Translations under genes and position numbers: made by a program
Notes under the pieces: generated by a model
Told to the model about the DNA's origin: nothing
Seen by the model: the letters and a program-made list of their open reading frames with translations, nothing else
Database searches by the model: none
In this document: positions 26,135 through 34,353 of the stretch, in pieces
Position numbering within the stretch: position 1 is the first letter of the stretch
Layout of the letters: every line of letters begins with the position of its first letter
Assembly: GCA_963807385.1 (NCBI GenBank)
Contig: CAWEBQ010000003.1
Location: forward strand, 744,001 to 808,000
DNA: 64,000 nucleotides
Origin: JBDTSW01 sp963807385
GTDB taxonomy: Bacteria > Actinomycetota > Thermoleophilia > Solirubrobacterales > 70-9
Reading direction: 5' to 3'

Positions 26135-27030
26135 GCGCCGAATCCGTAGCGCCGGTGCCGTTCATCGTCGGGGTGCCGCGCTCCGGGACGACGATGCTGC
26201 GGCTGATGCTCGACGCGCACCCCGACCTGGCGATCCCGCCCGAGACCTATTTCGTCACCAACCTGATCGAGGCCGGGTACGGCGGCGCCGGGCCCGAGCA
26301 GCTCGCCAACGTGCTCGTCAGCCACCGGCGCTGGGGCGATCTGGGAATCGAGGAAGCCGAGCTTCGCCGCCGCCTGAACGAGATCGGGCGGCCTAGCGGC
26401 GGGGACGCGGCGAGGGTGGCGTTCGAGCTCTACGCCCACGGCCGCGGCAAGCCGCGCTGGGGCGACAAGACGCCGGCGTACCTCACCAACATCGCGGAGA
26501 TCCACGAGGCGCTGCCCGAGGCCCGCTTCATCCACCTGATCCGCGACGGGCGCGACGTCGCGCTCTCCATCCTGCGGATGCCGGAGGCCGACCGGCCGAT
26601 GCGCCGGCCCGACTCCGTCGGGCTCGTCGCGAGGCGCTGGAGCCGGCGGATCAAGCGCGCCCGCGCCCAGGCCGATGGCCTCCCCCACTACCTCGAGCTC
26701 CGCTACGAGGACCTGGTGCGCGATCCCGGGCCCGCCTTGCGCCAAGCGTGCGACCTGATCGAGCTGCCGTTCACCGAGTCGATGCTGGACTTTCACGCCG
26801 GGGCCTCGGAGCGCCTGGCCGAGATCGACCGCGACCTCGCGGCGCGCGACGATCTACCGGCCCAGTCCGCTGAGGGCCGGACCGCGCCGCACGCCCTGGC
26901 GTCGCAGCCGCCAAGCGAAGGACGGATCGGCGTCTGGCGCGAGGAGATGACCGCCGAGCAGCTGGCCGAGTTCGAGGACAAGGGCGGCGAGATGCTGCGG
27001 TCGCTCGGCTACGACGGGGGCGGGGGATGA
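26131..27030 (+). CDS. TPST-like PAPS sulfotransferase
   Basis: 299 residues from the GTG at 26131 (GTGA overlap). RSGTT (17-21), IPPETYF with Glu38, RWGDKTPAY with Lys113, LIRDGRDVALS, RYEDLVRDPGP and a C-terminal WREEM...MLRSLGYDG. It ends in a Gly-rich tail and overlaps the next ATG by four bases. Confidence 0.88.
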   Translation: MSAESVAPVPFIVGVPRSGTTMLRLMLDAHPDLAIPPETYFVTNLIEAGYGGAGPEQLANVLVSHRRWGDLGIEEAELRRRLNEIGRPSGGDAARVAFELYAHGRGKPRWGDKTPAYLTNIAEIHEALPEARFIHLIRDGRDVALSILRMPEADRPMRRPDSVGLVARRWSRRIKRARAQADGLPHYLELRYEDLVRDPGPALRQACDLIELPFTESMLDFHAGASERLAEIDRDLAARDDLPAQSAEGRTAPHALASQPPSEGRIGVWREEMTAEQLAEFEDKGGEMLRSLGYDGGGG

Positions 27031-27974
27031 GCCCGTTGCTGCGACGCCGCTCCACGCCCGGTGGCCCTCCCGCCCCGTTCGTGGTCGCGAGCCCACGGTC
27101 GGGCACCACGCTCCTGCGGATGATGCTCGACGCCCATCCCGAGATGGCGGTTCCCTTCGAGACCCATTTCGTACCCGAGTTGATCGGCGCCGTTGAGGCG
27201 GGCGGCGGTGCGGCCTCGGCGCTTCAGGTCGTTACCGGGCACCGTCGATGGGGCGATTTCGGGCTCGACGACGAGGCCTTGGCGGAACGGCTGCGCTCGC
27301 ACGGCGAGCTCACCCCCGGCGACGCCGTGCGCAGCTTCTACACCCTCTACGCGGAATCGCAGGGGAAGCCCCGCTGGGGCGACAAGACCCCGGAGTACGT
27401 GGAGTTCATGCGGCCGATCGCGGGAGCGCTCGGGGAGGCGCGCTTCGTCCACGTCATCCGCGACGGGCGCGACGTGGCGATGTCGCGGATCCGCTGGCGC
27501 CAGAAGCGCAGCGGCAAGACACCGCCCGTGCGTCGGATGGCCCGGCGCTGGAAGGAGGCGATCACCGTCGCCCGCGAGCAGGCGAGGAAGGTGGGTCACT
27601 ACGTCGAGGTTCGCTACGAGGACCTCGTGGCCGAGCCGGAGGCAACGCTGGGGAGGATCTGCGACTTCGCGGAACTGGACTACGACTCGGCGATGCTGAG
27701 CTACCACGAGCGAGCCTCCGAACGGATGGCGGAGATCGACCGGACGCTCCCGGGCACAAGCGACCGGGTTGAGCTGGACGCTTCGCAGCGCCTCGCCAAG
27801 CACGAGATGGCGACCAAGCCGCCGGAGCGCGACCGGATCCTGGCCTGGCGCAACGACATGAGCGAGGCCGACCGGCGGGAGTTCGAGGCCATCGCCGGGA
27901 AGCTCCTGCGGGACCTCGACTACCCCGTGGGCGACGGTGCGGTGGCCGCGGCCGCGGTGGTAGCGGAGGGCTGA
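27027..27974 (+). CDS. TPST-like PAPS sulfotransferase
   Basis: 315 residues. RSGTT (24-28), VPFETHF with Glu45 (Pro-Phe in place of Pro-Pro), RWGDKTPEY with Lys120, VIRDGRDVAMS, RYEDLVAEPEA, and WRNDM...LLRDLDYPV at the end. The C-terminal Ala/Val-rich tail is unlike its neighbours. ATGA overlap at the start, one-base TGATG overlap at the end. Confidence 0.88.
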   Translation: MSPLLRRRSTPGGPPAPFVVASPRSGTTLLRMMLDAHPEMAVPFETHFVPELIGAVEAGGGAASALQVVTGHRRWGDFGLDDEALAERLRSHGELTPGDAVRSFYTLYAESQGKPRWGDKTPEYVEFMRPIAGALGEARFVHVIRDGRDVAMSRIRWRQKRSGKTPPVRRMARRWKEAITVAREQARKVGHYVEVRYEDLVAEPEATLGRICDFAELDYDSAMLSYHERASERMAEIDRTLPGTSDRVELDASQRLAKHEMATKPPERDRILAWRNDMSEADRREFEAIAGKLLRDLDYPVGDGAVAAAAVVAEG

Positions 27975-28897
27975 TGGCCGCGCACCCCGCCCCCGCGCCG
28001 TTCATCGTCGCCAACCCCGGGTCGGGCACGACCCTGCTGCGGATGATGCTTGACGCTCATCCGGACCTGGCGATCCCGCCGGAGACCCACTTCGTCCCCG
28101 AGGTGATCGATCGGGCCCGCGAGATCCGCAGGGCCAGCGACCGCAAGCCCACCGGCGAGGAGCTAGCCGACGCGATCGCCGCGGGACGCCGCTGGGAGGA
28201 CTTCCACCTCGACCGCGGCGAGCTGGCGAAGCGCATGTCGGGACGCAGGGGCGAGGCCGGGGCGCGGGCGGCGATACGCGCCTTCTACGAGATGTACGCG
28301 GAGGCTCAGGGCAAGGCGCGCTGGGGCGACAAGACGCCCGACTACCTGCTGTCAATCCGGCGGATCGGCAAGACGCTGCCCGAGGCCCGATTCGTCCACC
28401 TGATCCGCGACGGTCGCGACGTCGCCACCTCCCGGCGGCGCTGGCGTGAGCGGGCCGGCGGACGGGAGCGCTCGGTCACGGCCTGGGCCGGACAGTGGCA
28501 GCGATGGATCGAAACCGCTCGCAAGCAGTCGGGCGACGTCGCGCACTACCTGGAGGTCCGCTACGAGGACCTCGTCACGGACACGGAGCCGGCGCTGCGC
28601 CGGGTCTGCGAGTTCGCGGAGCTCGACTTCCGCCCAGAGATGCTCGATTACCACGAGCGCGCCGCCGGACGGCTTCGCGAGCTTGACCGCTCGCTGCCCG
28701 CCGCCGAGGGCAAGGGCGCGCGCGAGGCCTCTCACCGTCAGGCCAAGCACTCGCTGACGGCCGCGCCGCCGCAGGAGGCGAAGGTGCAGGCGTGGCGCCA
28801 CGACATGAGCGAGGCCGACCGGGTTGCGTTCGAGGCGGAGGCCGGAGAGCTGCTCGCCGAGCTCGGCTACCCGGTGGGGGAGGCGGTCTCCTCGTGA
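27974..28897 (+). CDS. TPST-like sulfotransferase with altered PAPS loop
   Basis: 307 residues. The loop reads NPGSGTT (14-20), so the Arg found in every other TPST-like paralogue here (RSGTT) is Gly. The rest is intact: IPPETHF with Glu38, RWGDKTPDY with Lys120, LIRDGRDVATS, RYEDLVTDTEP and LLAELGYPV. The Arg in human TPST2 is part of the catalytic site, so activity may be reduced or specificity changed. Starts with a one-base overlap; its stop overlaps the next GTG (GTGA). Confidence 0.85.
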   Translation: MAAHPAPAPFIVANPGSGTTLLRMMLDAHPDLAIPPETHFVPEVIDRAREIRRASDRKPTGEELADAIAAGRRWEDFHLDRGELAKRMSGRRGEAGARAAIRAFYEMYAEAQGKARWGDKTPDYLLSIRRIGKTLPEARFVHLIRDGRDVATSRRRWRERAGGRERSVTAWAGQWQRWIETARKQSGDVAHYLEVRYEDLVTDTEPALRRVCEFAELDFRPEMLDYHERAAGRLRELDRSLPAAEGKGAREASHRQAKHSLTAAPPQEAKVQAWRHDMSEADRVAFEAEAGELLAELGYPVGEAVSS

Positions 28898-29991
28898 GGG
28901 TCGGCGTGGTGACGAAGTGGTTCAACCGGGGGCAGCCGGTCGTCGGACGCTACCTCCGCTCGGCGCTCGATGAGCTGGGCCACGAGACTTTCGTCCTGGC
29001 GAGACCGAGGCGCGAGGACGGCCCGATGCCGGGCGCCCTCTCCAATGACGACGTTTGGGATCAGCCCGGCGTCACCGAGGGCTCCGCCTACGACATCCCG
29101 ATGCGGGAGTACGAGGCATGGGCCGCGGAAAACGGGATCGAGGTCGTCTTCTGCGACCAGAACTACCAGTTCGACGAGGTCCGGAGGCTGCGCGAGGGGG
29201 GGCTGCGGACCGTGGGCCGATTCGTCTGGGAGCACTTCTCCGAGCAGCATGTCGATGGCGCGGGGTCCGCCTACGACGTGGTGTACTCGTTCACCCGGTC
29301 CGAGCAGGCCCGCTACGCCGAGCTGGGGATCGAGAGCCCCTACGTCACGTGGGGCTGCCACCCGGAGCTGGTGGCGGTCGGCGATGCGAGGCGACCCGCC
29401 GGCGACGGCCTGGTCCGAGCGGTCTTCCCCGGTGGGTTCCTCGGCAACCGCAAGCCGGTCGAAACGGTGCTGGAGGCCTTCGCGCGAACCGTGGATGAAC
29501 GACTGCGGCTGCTGGTGAAGACCCAGGTTGAGCGCGAGCAGCTGAAGCCGGTCCTCGCCGCGGCAGAGGCCGACCCCAGGATCGAGGTGCTGGTGGAAAA
29601 CGAGGCGACAGCCGATCACCTGCAGCGCTTCGCCGCGAACGACTTCTGCGTCGCGCCCGCCCGCTGGGAGGGCCTGGGGCTGCCGCTTTATGAGTCGATG
29701 GCGTTCGGGATGCCGGTGATCACGAACGACTACCCGCCGCTGAACGAGGCGGTCACCGACGACGTGAACGGCCTGCTGGTCTCCGGCTCCCCCACCGGCA
29801 AGACCACGCGCTCGGGCATCCCGTGGCAGACGCCGGATGTGCGCGAGCTGGCCGCAGCTATCGAGCGCCTTGCCGACGATGAGCTTCGCGAACGGCTGAG
29901 CGCCGGGCAGATCGCGCTCCGCGACGGCGCCCGGGCCTGGAGCCACACCGTGTCGGGGATCGGCGCGCTGGCCGAGGGGCGAGAGCCGTGA
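28894..29991 (+). CDS. GT4-family glycosyltransferase
   Basis: 365 residues from the GTG at 28894. MRVGVVTKWFNRGQPVVGRYL at the start and WEGLGLPLYE (E259, E267; EX7E) followed by AFGMPVITND are GT-B retaining enzyme features. It is a paralogue of the gene at 6995-8080. Both its neighbours are sulfotransferases joined by GTGA overlaps, so it is an internal part of the operon and probably extends the glycan that they sulfate. Confidence 0.87.
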   Translation: MRVGVVTKWFNRGQPVVGRYLRSALDELGHETFVLARPRREDGPMPGALSNDDVWDQPGVTEGSAYDIPMREYEAWAAENGIEVVFCDQNYQFDEVRRLREGGLRTVGRFVWEHFSEQHVDGAGSAYDVVYSFTRSEQARYAELGIESPYVTWGCHPELVAVGDARRPAGDGLVRAVFPGGFLGNRKPVETVLEAFARTVDERLRLLVKTQVEREQLKPVLAAAEADPRIEVLVENEATADHLQRFAANDFCVAPARWEGLGLPLYESMAFGMPVITNDYPPLNEAVTDDVNGLLVSGSPTGKTTRSGIPWQTPDVRELAAAIERLADDELRERLSAGQIALRDGARAWSHTVSGIGALAEGREP

Positions 29992-30962
29992 GCGAGCGGC
30001 TAGGCCCGCTCGCCATCGCGGGACGCAAGCTCAGCCTGATGAAGCGCCGCAGGCGCCTGCGGCGCGCCGCGGCTCGGCTCCACGGCGGCACGCCCGATCC
30101 GCCGGCCCCGTTCATCGGCGGGGCGACGCGATCGGGAACCACGCTGCTTCGGCTGATGCTGGACGCCCATCCGGATCTGGCAATCCCATCCGAGACGCAT
30201 TTCGTGCCGGCCATGATCTCGCGCTGCGTCGAGGGGCCGGTTGAGGCGGGCGAGCTGGCGGCGATCGCAACAAGCCATCCGCGCTGGGGCGACTTCGGTC
30301 TCGAGGCCGCCGAGTACGTGGCGCGGGTGCAGGCCCTGGAGCCACTGACCGCCGCCGAGGCCGTGCGCGAGTTCTACCGCCTCTACGCCGACGGCCAAGG
30401 GAAGGTCCGGTGGGGCGACAAGACCCCTGGCTACATCCGCAAGACCCGGCCGATCCAACGGGTGCTGCCGGAGGCCCGGTTCATCCACATGATCCGCGAC
30501 GGGCGTGACGTCGCCCTGTCGGTGATGCCACTCAACTTCGGCCCCTCGACCGTCACCGGAGCCGCCGAGCTTTGGGTCAAGCGGGTGAGCCTGGGCCGAA
30601 AGCAGGCCAAGGCCGCCGACCACTACGCCGAGGTCTTCTACGAGGAGCTGATCGAGCAGACGGAGCCGGCGCTGCGGCAGGTGTGCGATTACCTCGACCT
30701 GCCCTTCCACCGCGCCATGCTGGACTACCACCAGCGGGCGGGAGAACGCCTGGCCGAGAAGGCACGCGACCTCAAAAAGGAGGACGGGCGCACCCAGCCC
30801 GCCGAGGCGCGGATCACGAGTCACGCCCTCGCCTCGGAGGCGCCGCGGGCCGACCGCATCGGCCGCTGGCGCCGCGAGATGACCGAGGCGGACGTGGCGG
30901 AGTACGAGCGGGTCGCCGGGGAGCTCCTCGCCGAGCTCGGCTACGAGCTGGGCTCGGGCTGA
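29988..30962 (+). CDS. TPST-like PAPS sulfotransferase, last gene of the operon
   Basis: 324 residues from a GTG (GTGA overlap). A basic leader of about 35 residues (MKRRRRLRRAAARL) precedes RSGTT (48-52). IPSETHF with Glu69, RWGDKTPGY with Lys145, MIRDGRDVALS, FYEELIEQTEP and LLAELGYEL follow. The leader could be a membrane- or nucleic-acid-interacting helix. A hairpin follows the stop. Confidence 0.87.
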   Translation: MSERLGPLAIAGRKLSLMKRRRRLRRAAARLHGGTPDPPAPFIGGATRSGTTLLRLMLDAHPDLAIPSETHFVPAMISRCVEGPVEAGELAAIATSHPRWGDFGLEAAEYVARVQALEPLTAAEAVREFYRLYADGQGKVRWGDKTPGYIRKTRPIQRVLPEARFIHMIRDGRDVALSVMPLNFGPSTVTGAAELWVKRVSLGRKQAKAADHYAEVFYEELIEQTEPALRQVCDYLDLPFHRAMLDYHQRAGERLAEKARDLKKEDGRTQPAEARITSHALASEAPRADRIGRWRREMTEADVAEYERVAGELLAELGYELGSG

Positions 30963-30964
30963 GG

Positions 30965-30980
30965 GCGGCTCGACAGCCGC
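30965..30980. terminator. Hairpin after the ST/GT operon
   Basis: GCGGCT-CGAC-AGCCGC, a 6-bp GC-rich stem with a 4-base loop starting three bases after the stop and before a converging gene. No T-run. Confidence 0.4.
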
Positions 30981-30993
30981 GCCCGCCCGTGCG

Positions 30994-31410
30994 CTAGTTG
31001 TCCTCCCCGCGAAGGCTTTCTGGGATGCCAGCCGCCTCGAGTGCCTCTTCCCTCGAGTTGAACGCCTCCTGACGCACAACCTTCCCTTCGCGGAGTTGGT
31101 ACGCCCAGTTGACGGCCCCCTCGACCGCCGCCCCGCTGCCACGGCCCTTTGCCCGGTGGACGGCGACCACGACCACGCGGTCGTCGAACTCCGCCAACTC
31201 CTCGATGTCGAAGTAGGCGCCCCGATCGAAGGTGCGAAACCAGTCGCCGAACCACTCACCGACCGCGTCCCGACCGCGGAACGTGCCCGCGCGGATACCC
31301 GCCGTGACCACCAGCACGACGCCCTCCGCGTAGTGGCCCAGCGCCCGCTCCCAGTCCCGCTCGTTTGCGGCCGCGTACTGGTCCTCGACGATCTCCGCGT
31401 TGGTCAGCAT
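30994..31410 (-). CDS. SnoaL-like / NTF2-fold protein
   Basis: 138 residues. EIVEDQYAAANERDWERALGHYAEGVV, then a GRDAVGEWFGDWFRTFDRG helix and WAYQLREGKVVRQEAF follow the SnoaL-like pattern. It is not close to the protein at 3421. A two-component fold of this kind often binds small ligands, but function is unknown. Converges on the sulfotransferase operon. Confidence 0.78.
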   Translation of the reverse strand: MLTNAEIVEDQYAAANERDWERALGHYAEGVVLVVTAGIRAGTFRGRDAVGEWFGDWFRTFDRGAYFDIEELAEFDDRVVVVAVHRAKGRGSGAAVEGAVNWAYQLREGKVVRQEAFNSREEALEAAGIPESLRGEDN

Positions 31411-31449
31411 CGCTGTAGCGCAGTGTGCTTCGGGCAGCTGCAGGCCGGG

Positions 31450-32088
31450 TTAGCCGTCCGGCGCCGGGGCCCCCTCGACGCGTTCGTGCACGCGCTGGGC
31501 GAGATCGGTCACGTCCTCGGGCCCCGACTCGCTCGGTGGCGCGTAGCGCTGGACCAGGTACATGAACCGGCCGTCAGCGAACTCGATCGTGTGGGTCGCG
31601 CCGTCCTGGGCGCCGTGCCCCTCCTGGATCGGCGTCGCGGACGCGCCCAGAGCCCCCGGGATCCCGTCAACACTGAACTCGGCCAGCGTGAACACGCACT
31701 CCCGCGGGCACTGCTCGAGGTCCTGGGCGTGGACGAAATCCCGCGCGGCGGCGGCACCATCCTCGTCAGCGAACTCGAAGGCGATGACCCAGGCGACGTC
31801 CCCCTTCTCCCTTGCGAAGACCCGCGCTGCAGCTCCCTGATACCCCGCCTCGGTGAATTCCTGGGTCGCCTGCTCGCGATCAACGTAGGTGATCCCGTCG
31901 CGCAGGGCCGGCTTGAGCTGCGGCCACTCGAACTCGTCTGTGACCTTGAAGCCTGGCGCCTGGCCCGCTGGCAGCAGACGCGCCTGCAGGCTCATGGCCG
32001 GCGGGCTCTCGTCTTCTCCTCCGCACCCCGACAATGCGATCGCGCAAAGCGACACGACCGCCCATCGCAGTCCACGTATGCGTCCCAT
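31450..32088 (-). CDS. Putative lipoprotein of unknown function
   Basis: 212 residues with a lipoprotein signal: GLRWAVVSLCAIALSGCGG, lipobox LSGC with Cys at about 22. The mature part holds one probable disulfide pair (EQCPRECVF) and an acidic, mixed alpha/beta sequence resembling the many DUF-type lipoproteins of actinobacteria. It is probably anchored to the outer face of the membrane. No relation to a named family could be recognised. Confidence 0.7.
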   Translation of the reverse strand: MGRIRGLRWAVVSLCAIALSGCGGEDESPPAMSLQARLLPAGQAPGFKVTDEFEWPQLKPALRDGITYVDREQATQEFTEAGYQGAAARVFAREKGDVAWVIAFEFADEDGAAAARDFVHAQDLEQCPRECVFTLAEFSVDGIPGALGASATPIQEGHGAQDGATHTIEFADGRFMYLVQRYAPPSESGPEDVTDLAQRVHERVEGAPAPDG

Positions 32089-32123
32089 GGCCCGGCAGAG
32101 TATCCGGTCCGCCGAAGACCGCG

Positions 32124-32699
32124 CTAGCGCAGCCAGCTCTCCAGAATGCGGACGAGGACAGCGACGGCGTCGCGACCCACGATCCCACGCTCACGCAGCG
32201 CGACCAATGCGTCGTAGTCGGTCAGCGCGCGAACCACCGAGATCTGGCGGTCCTCGAGCCCCAGCGGGTCGAGCGCGACGGTGGCAATTGCGTCGAGACG
32301 CTCCTCGATCTCCTCGTGGGCCTCCTGAAGGGGGGCCAGCAGGACTCGCTCGCGGCGGACCGCCCGCAGCACATCGGCGCCGCGCTCGTACAGGTCGAAC
32401 AGCTCGCCGACCAGGCGGCGGAGGCGCTCCCGGCGAGAGCGCGCGCCCCGGAAGCGCTTCGCGATCTCCTCGTCCGACGGCAGCGATAGCCGGAGGAAGC
32501 TCAATTCGCCGCAGGCAGGAAGCAGCTCGTCAAGCGTCGGGAAGTGCCGGAAGACGGTCGCCGGCGCGACGTCGGCTCGCTCCGCGATCTCCTCCCAGCT
32601 CGTCGAGGATCTTCTGCGAGTTGTGATCGAGGTCGTCCCGCCGCCGGGCCTGGAGGCCCCGCTCCACGTCCACCATGGCGAGGACGAGGGCTTCCTCAT
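32124..32699 (-). pseudogene. TetR-family regulator missing its first helix
   Basis: The reading frame is open from an ATG at 32699, but only from about 32610 downward does it look like a TetR protein: WEEIAERADVAPATVFRHFPTLDELL is the second and third helix of the DNA-binding domain, followed by a full ligand-binding domain. The first helix and its loop (normally about 25-30 residues ending in GY.AT.) are replaced by an unrelated Ser/Arg-rich stretch. That stretch is antisense to the cupin gene. It is likely non-functional or has altered DNA binding. Confidence 0.55.
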
Positions 32700-32976
32700 C
32701 CTCGAGGGCGACGCGGTGCTCTACGTGGGCGATCAGCGCATCGAGGCCACAGCGGGCCAGTTCGCGCTCGGGCCCCGCGAGGTGCCACACCGCTACAAGG
32801 TGGGTTCCGCCGGCGCCCGCATGTTGTGGGTCCTGACGCCGGCCGGTTTCGAGGACCTCGTGGAGGCCCTGAGCGTTCCCGCCGAGGCGATGACGGTGCC
32901 GCCCCCGGAGATCGCCCCACCGGAGAACGCGACCGAGATCGCACTGCGATACGGCAACGAGCTCCTCGAGCAGTAG
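32623..32976 (+). pseudogene. Cupin-domain protein, 5'-truncated
   Basis: 117 residues from a GTG at 32623. PPPGLEAPLHVHHGEDEGFLILEGDAVLYVGD and FALGPREVPHRYKVG are the two cupin motifs (His-x-His...Glu and Gly-Pro-x-x-x-x-His). Related small cupins usually begin some 35-40 residues earlier; that part is absent. The gene abuts the truncated TetR gene head to head, so both seem to have lost their 5' ends in one event. The remaining cupin core may still fold. Confidence 0.6.
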
Positions 32977-33043
32977 GGGCAGGACCAGCCCGGCACCGGT
33001 CGGTGCCCTCTCCGGCTGCGAGCCGCAGGGTGAAACCGCCCGG

Positions 33044-34285
33044 CTAGCCCTTCTCCTTCTCGTAGCCGCCCGCGTCGCAGCGCTTCCCCTGGGCCCGCGC
33101 CACGCCGCGCTGGTCCGTCGCCGGGTAGTCAGGCGGATCGGCGCACATCGGCTTCGTCTCCTTCGGCCCGGCGTCGATCGCGTCGCTGCCGTTGAGAAGA
33201 GCGTGGGTCTGGGTCGGGCCGCCGTTGGCGGCGAGCCGTCCCAGCTTGGCGTCGGCGTTCATCAGGTCGGTCGCGTCGGTCAAGCCCCCGCAGCTGCCGT
33301 CGCTGGCGACGTTGGAGCCCTCTGAGCCCTGGTTGTCCCCCCCGCAGTTCCCGTCCCCGCGTGGCTGCGCGAGCACAGTGGCAAAGAGCACCGAGGTGCC
33401 GCCGCCGAGGTTCGCCCCACCGACCTTTGCCCTGTTGTTCGCGATCGTCGCATAGCGGAATCGCGCGTTGGTGGCGCTGGAGCCGTAGTAGTAGCCACCA
33501 CCGCCGCTGAACATGCCCGAGCCCGTGGCCCGGTTGCCGCTGATCGTGCTGTTGCGAATCACCGCGACCCCCTGGTCGTGGACGCCACCGCCCGTGTCCG
33601 CGACGTTGTTGCTGATGGTGCTCCGCTCGATCGTGGAGGTGATTGTCGTGCTGGACAGCGACAACCCGCCTCCGATCGAGCCGGCGGCCTTGTTCCTCCT
33701 GACCGTCGACTTGGTGAGGCTCAGGTTCGCATCGCCCCCGATGACCTTTATGCCGCCCCCCCCGCAACAGCTTGCTTGGTTGTTGCGGATCACCGAGGAC
33801 TTGATATTGAGGATGTCCGAGGCTCGGATCCCGCCGCCACCGGCGTTCGACTCAGATCCGTTGGCGACGGTGAGACGCCGCAGGTAGAGGGGTCCACCGG
33901 CGTCGAAGACGCGGTCGTCGAGCGCCTTCGCGTCGATCACCGCCTTGCCGGGCGAGCGCCCCTTGACCGTGAGCCCGTCGGTGTCGAGCACGTCGAGGTC
34001 ACCCGTGGCGCCCGCGTCCTCGTTGTTGCCCTCGATCTTCAGCTTGTAGGGCTTGCTCTGCGCCGGCAGAACGATCTTGTCGGGGCCGACCGCGTTGTTC
34101 GCATCGAGTACGGCCTCGCGCAGGCTGCAGGCCGACTGAGTGCAGCCGTTGGGTGCCGGGTCGCCGCGCGTAGTAACCGTCAACGGGGCCGCAACCGACG
34201 CGGAGGCCCATCCGAGCGATGCAACGCCGACAACGACGAGCGCACCCACATGGCGGCCACCTGGGCACGATCGGACTCGACTCAT
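33044..34285 (-). CDS. Secreted CSLREA-domain beta-helix protein
   Basis: 413 residues from the ATG at 34285, which has a GGGGGGT-type ribosome site just upstream; an earlier in-frame ATG at 34402 would overlap the transporter gene. Signal peptide about 14-32 (GALVVVGVASLGWASASVAA). CTQSACSLREAVLDAN is the CSLREA motif. The middle is a right-handed parallel beta-helix with many Asn/Gly/Ser turns (STISNN, STISGNRATGSG). The end KRCDAGGYE is the choice-of-anchor Q pattern. Probably a surface-exposed adhesin-like protein. Confidence 0.85.
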   Translation of the reverse strand: MSRVRSCPGGRHVGALVVVGVASLGWASASVAAPLTVTTRGDPAPNGCTQSACSLREAVLDANNAVGPDKIVLPAQSKPYKLKIEGNNEDAGATGDLDVLDTDGLTVKGRSPGKAVIDAKALDDRVFDAGGPLYLRRLTVANGSESNAGGGGIRASDILNIKSSVIRNNQASCCGGGGIKVIGGDANLSLTKSTVRRNKAAGSIGGGLSLSSTTITSTIERSTISNNVADTGGGVHDQGVAVIRNSTISGNRATGSGMFSGGGGYYYGSSATNARFRYATIANNRAKVGGANLGGGTSVLFATVLAQPRGDGNCGGDNQGSEGSNVASDGSCGGLTDATDLMNADAKLGRLAANGGPTQTHALLNGSDAIDAGPKETKPMCADPPDYPATDQRGVARAQGKRCDAGGYEKEKG

Positions 34286-34353
34286 TAGAACCCCCCGGTA
34301 GGCGGACCCCCTCATGGGGTGTGTCAACCTATACCACCGAAGAAGGGCCAAGC

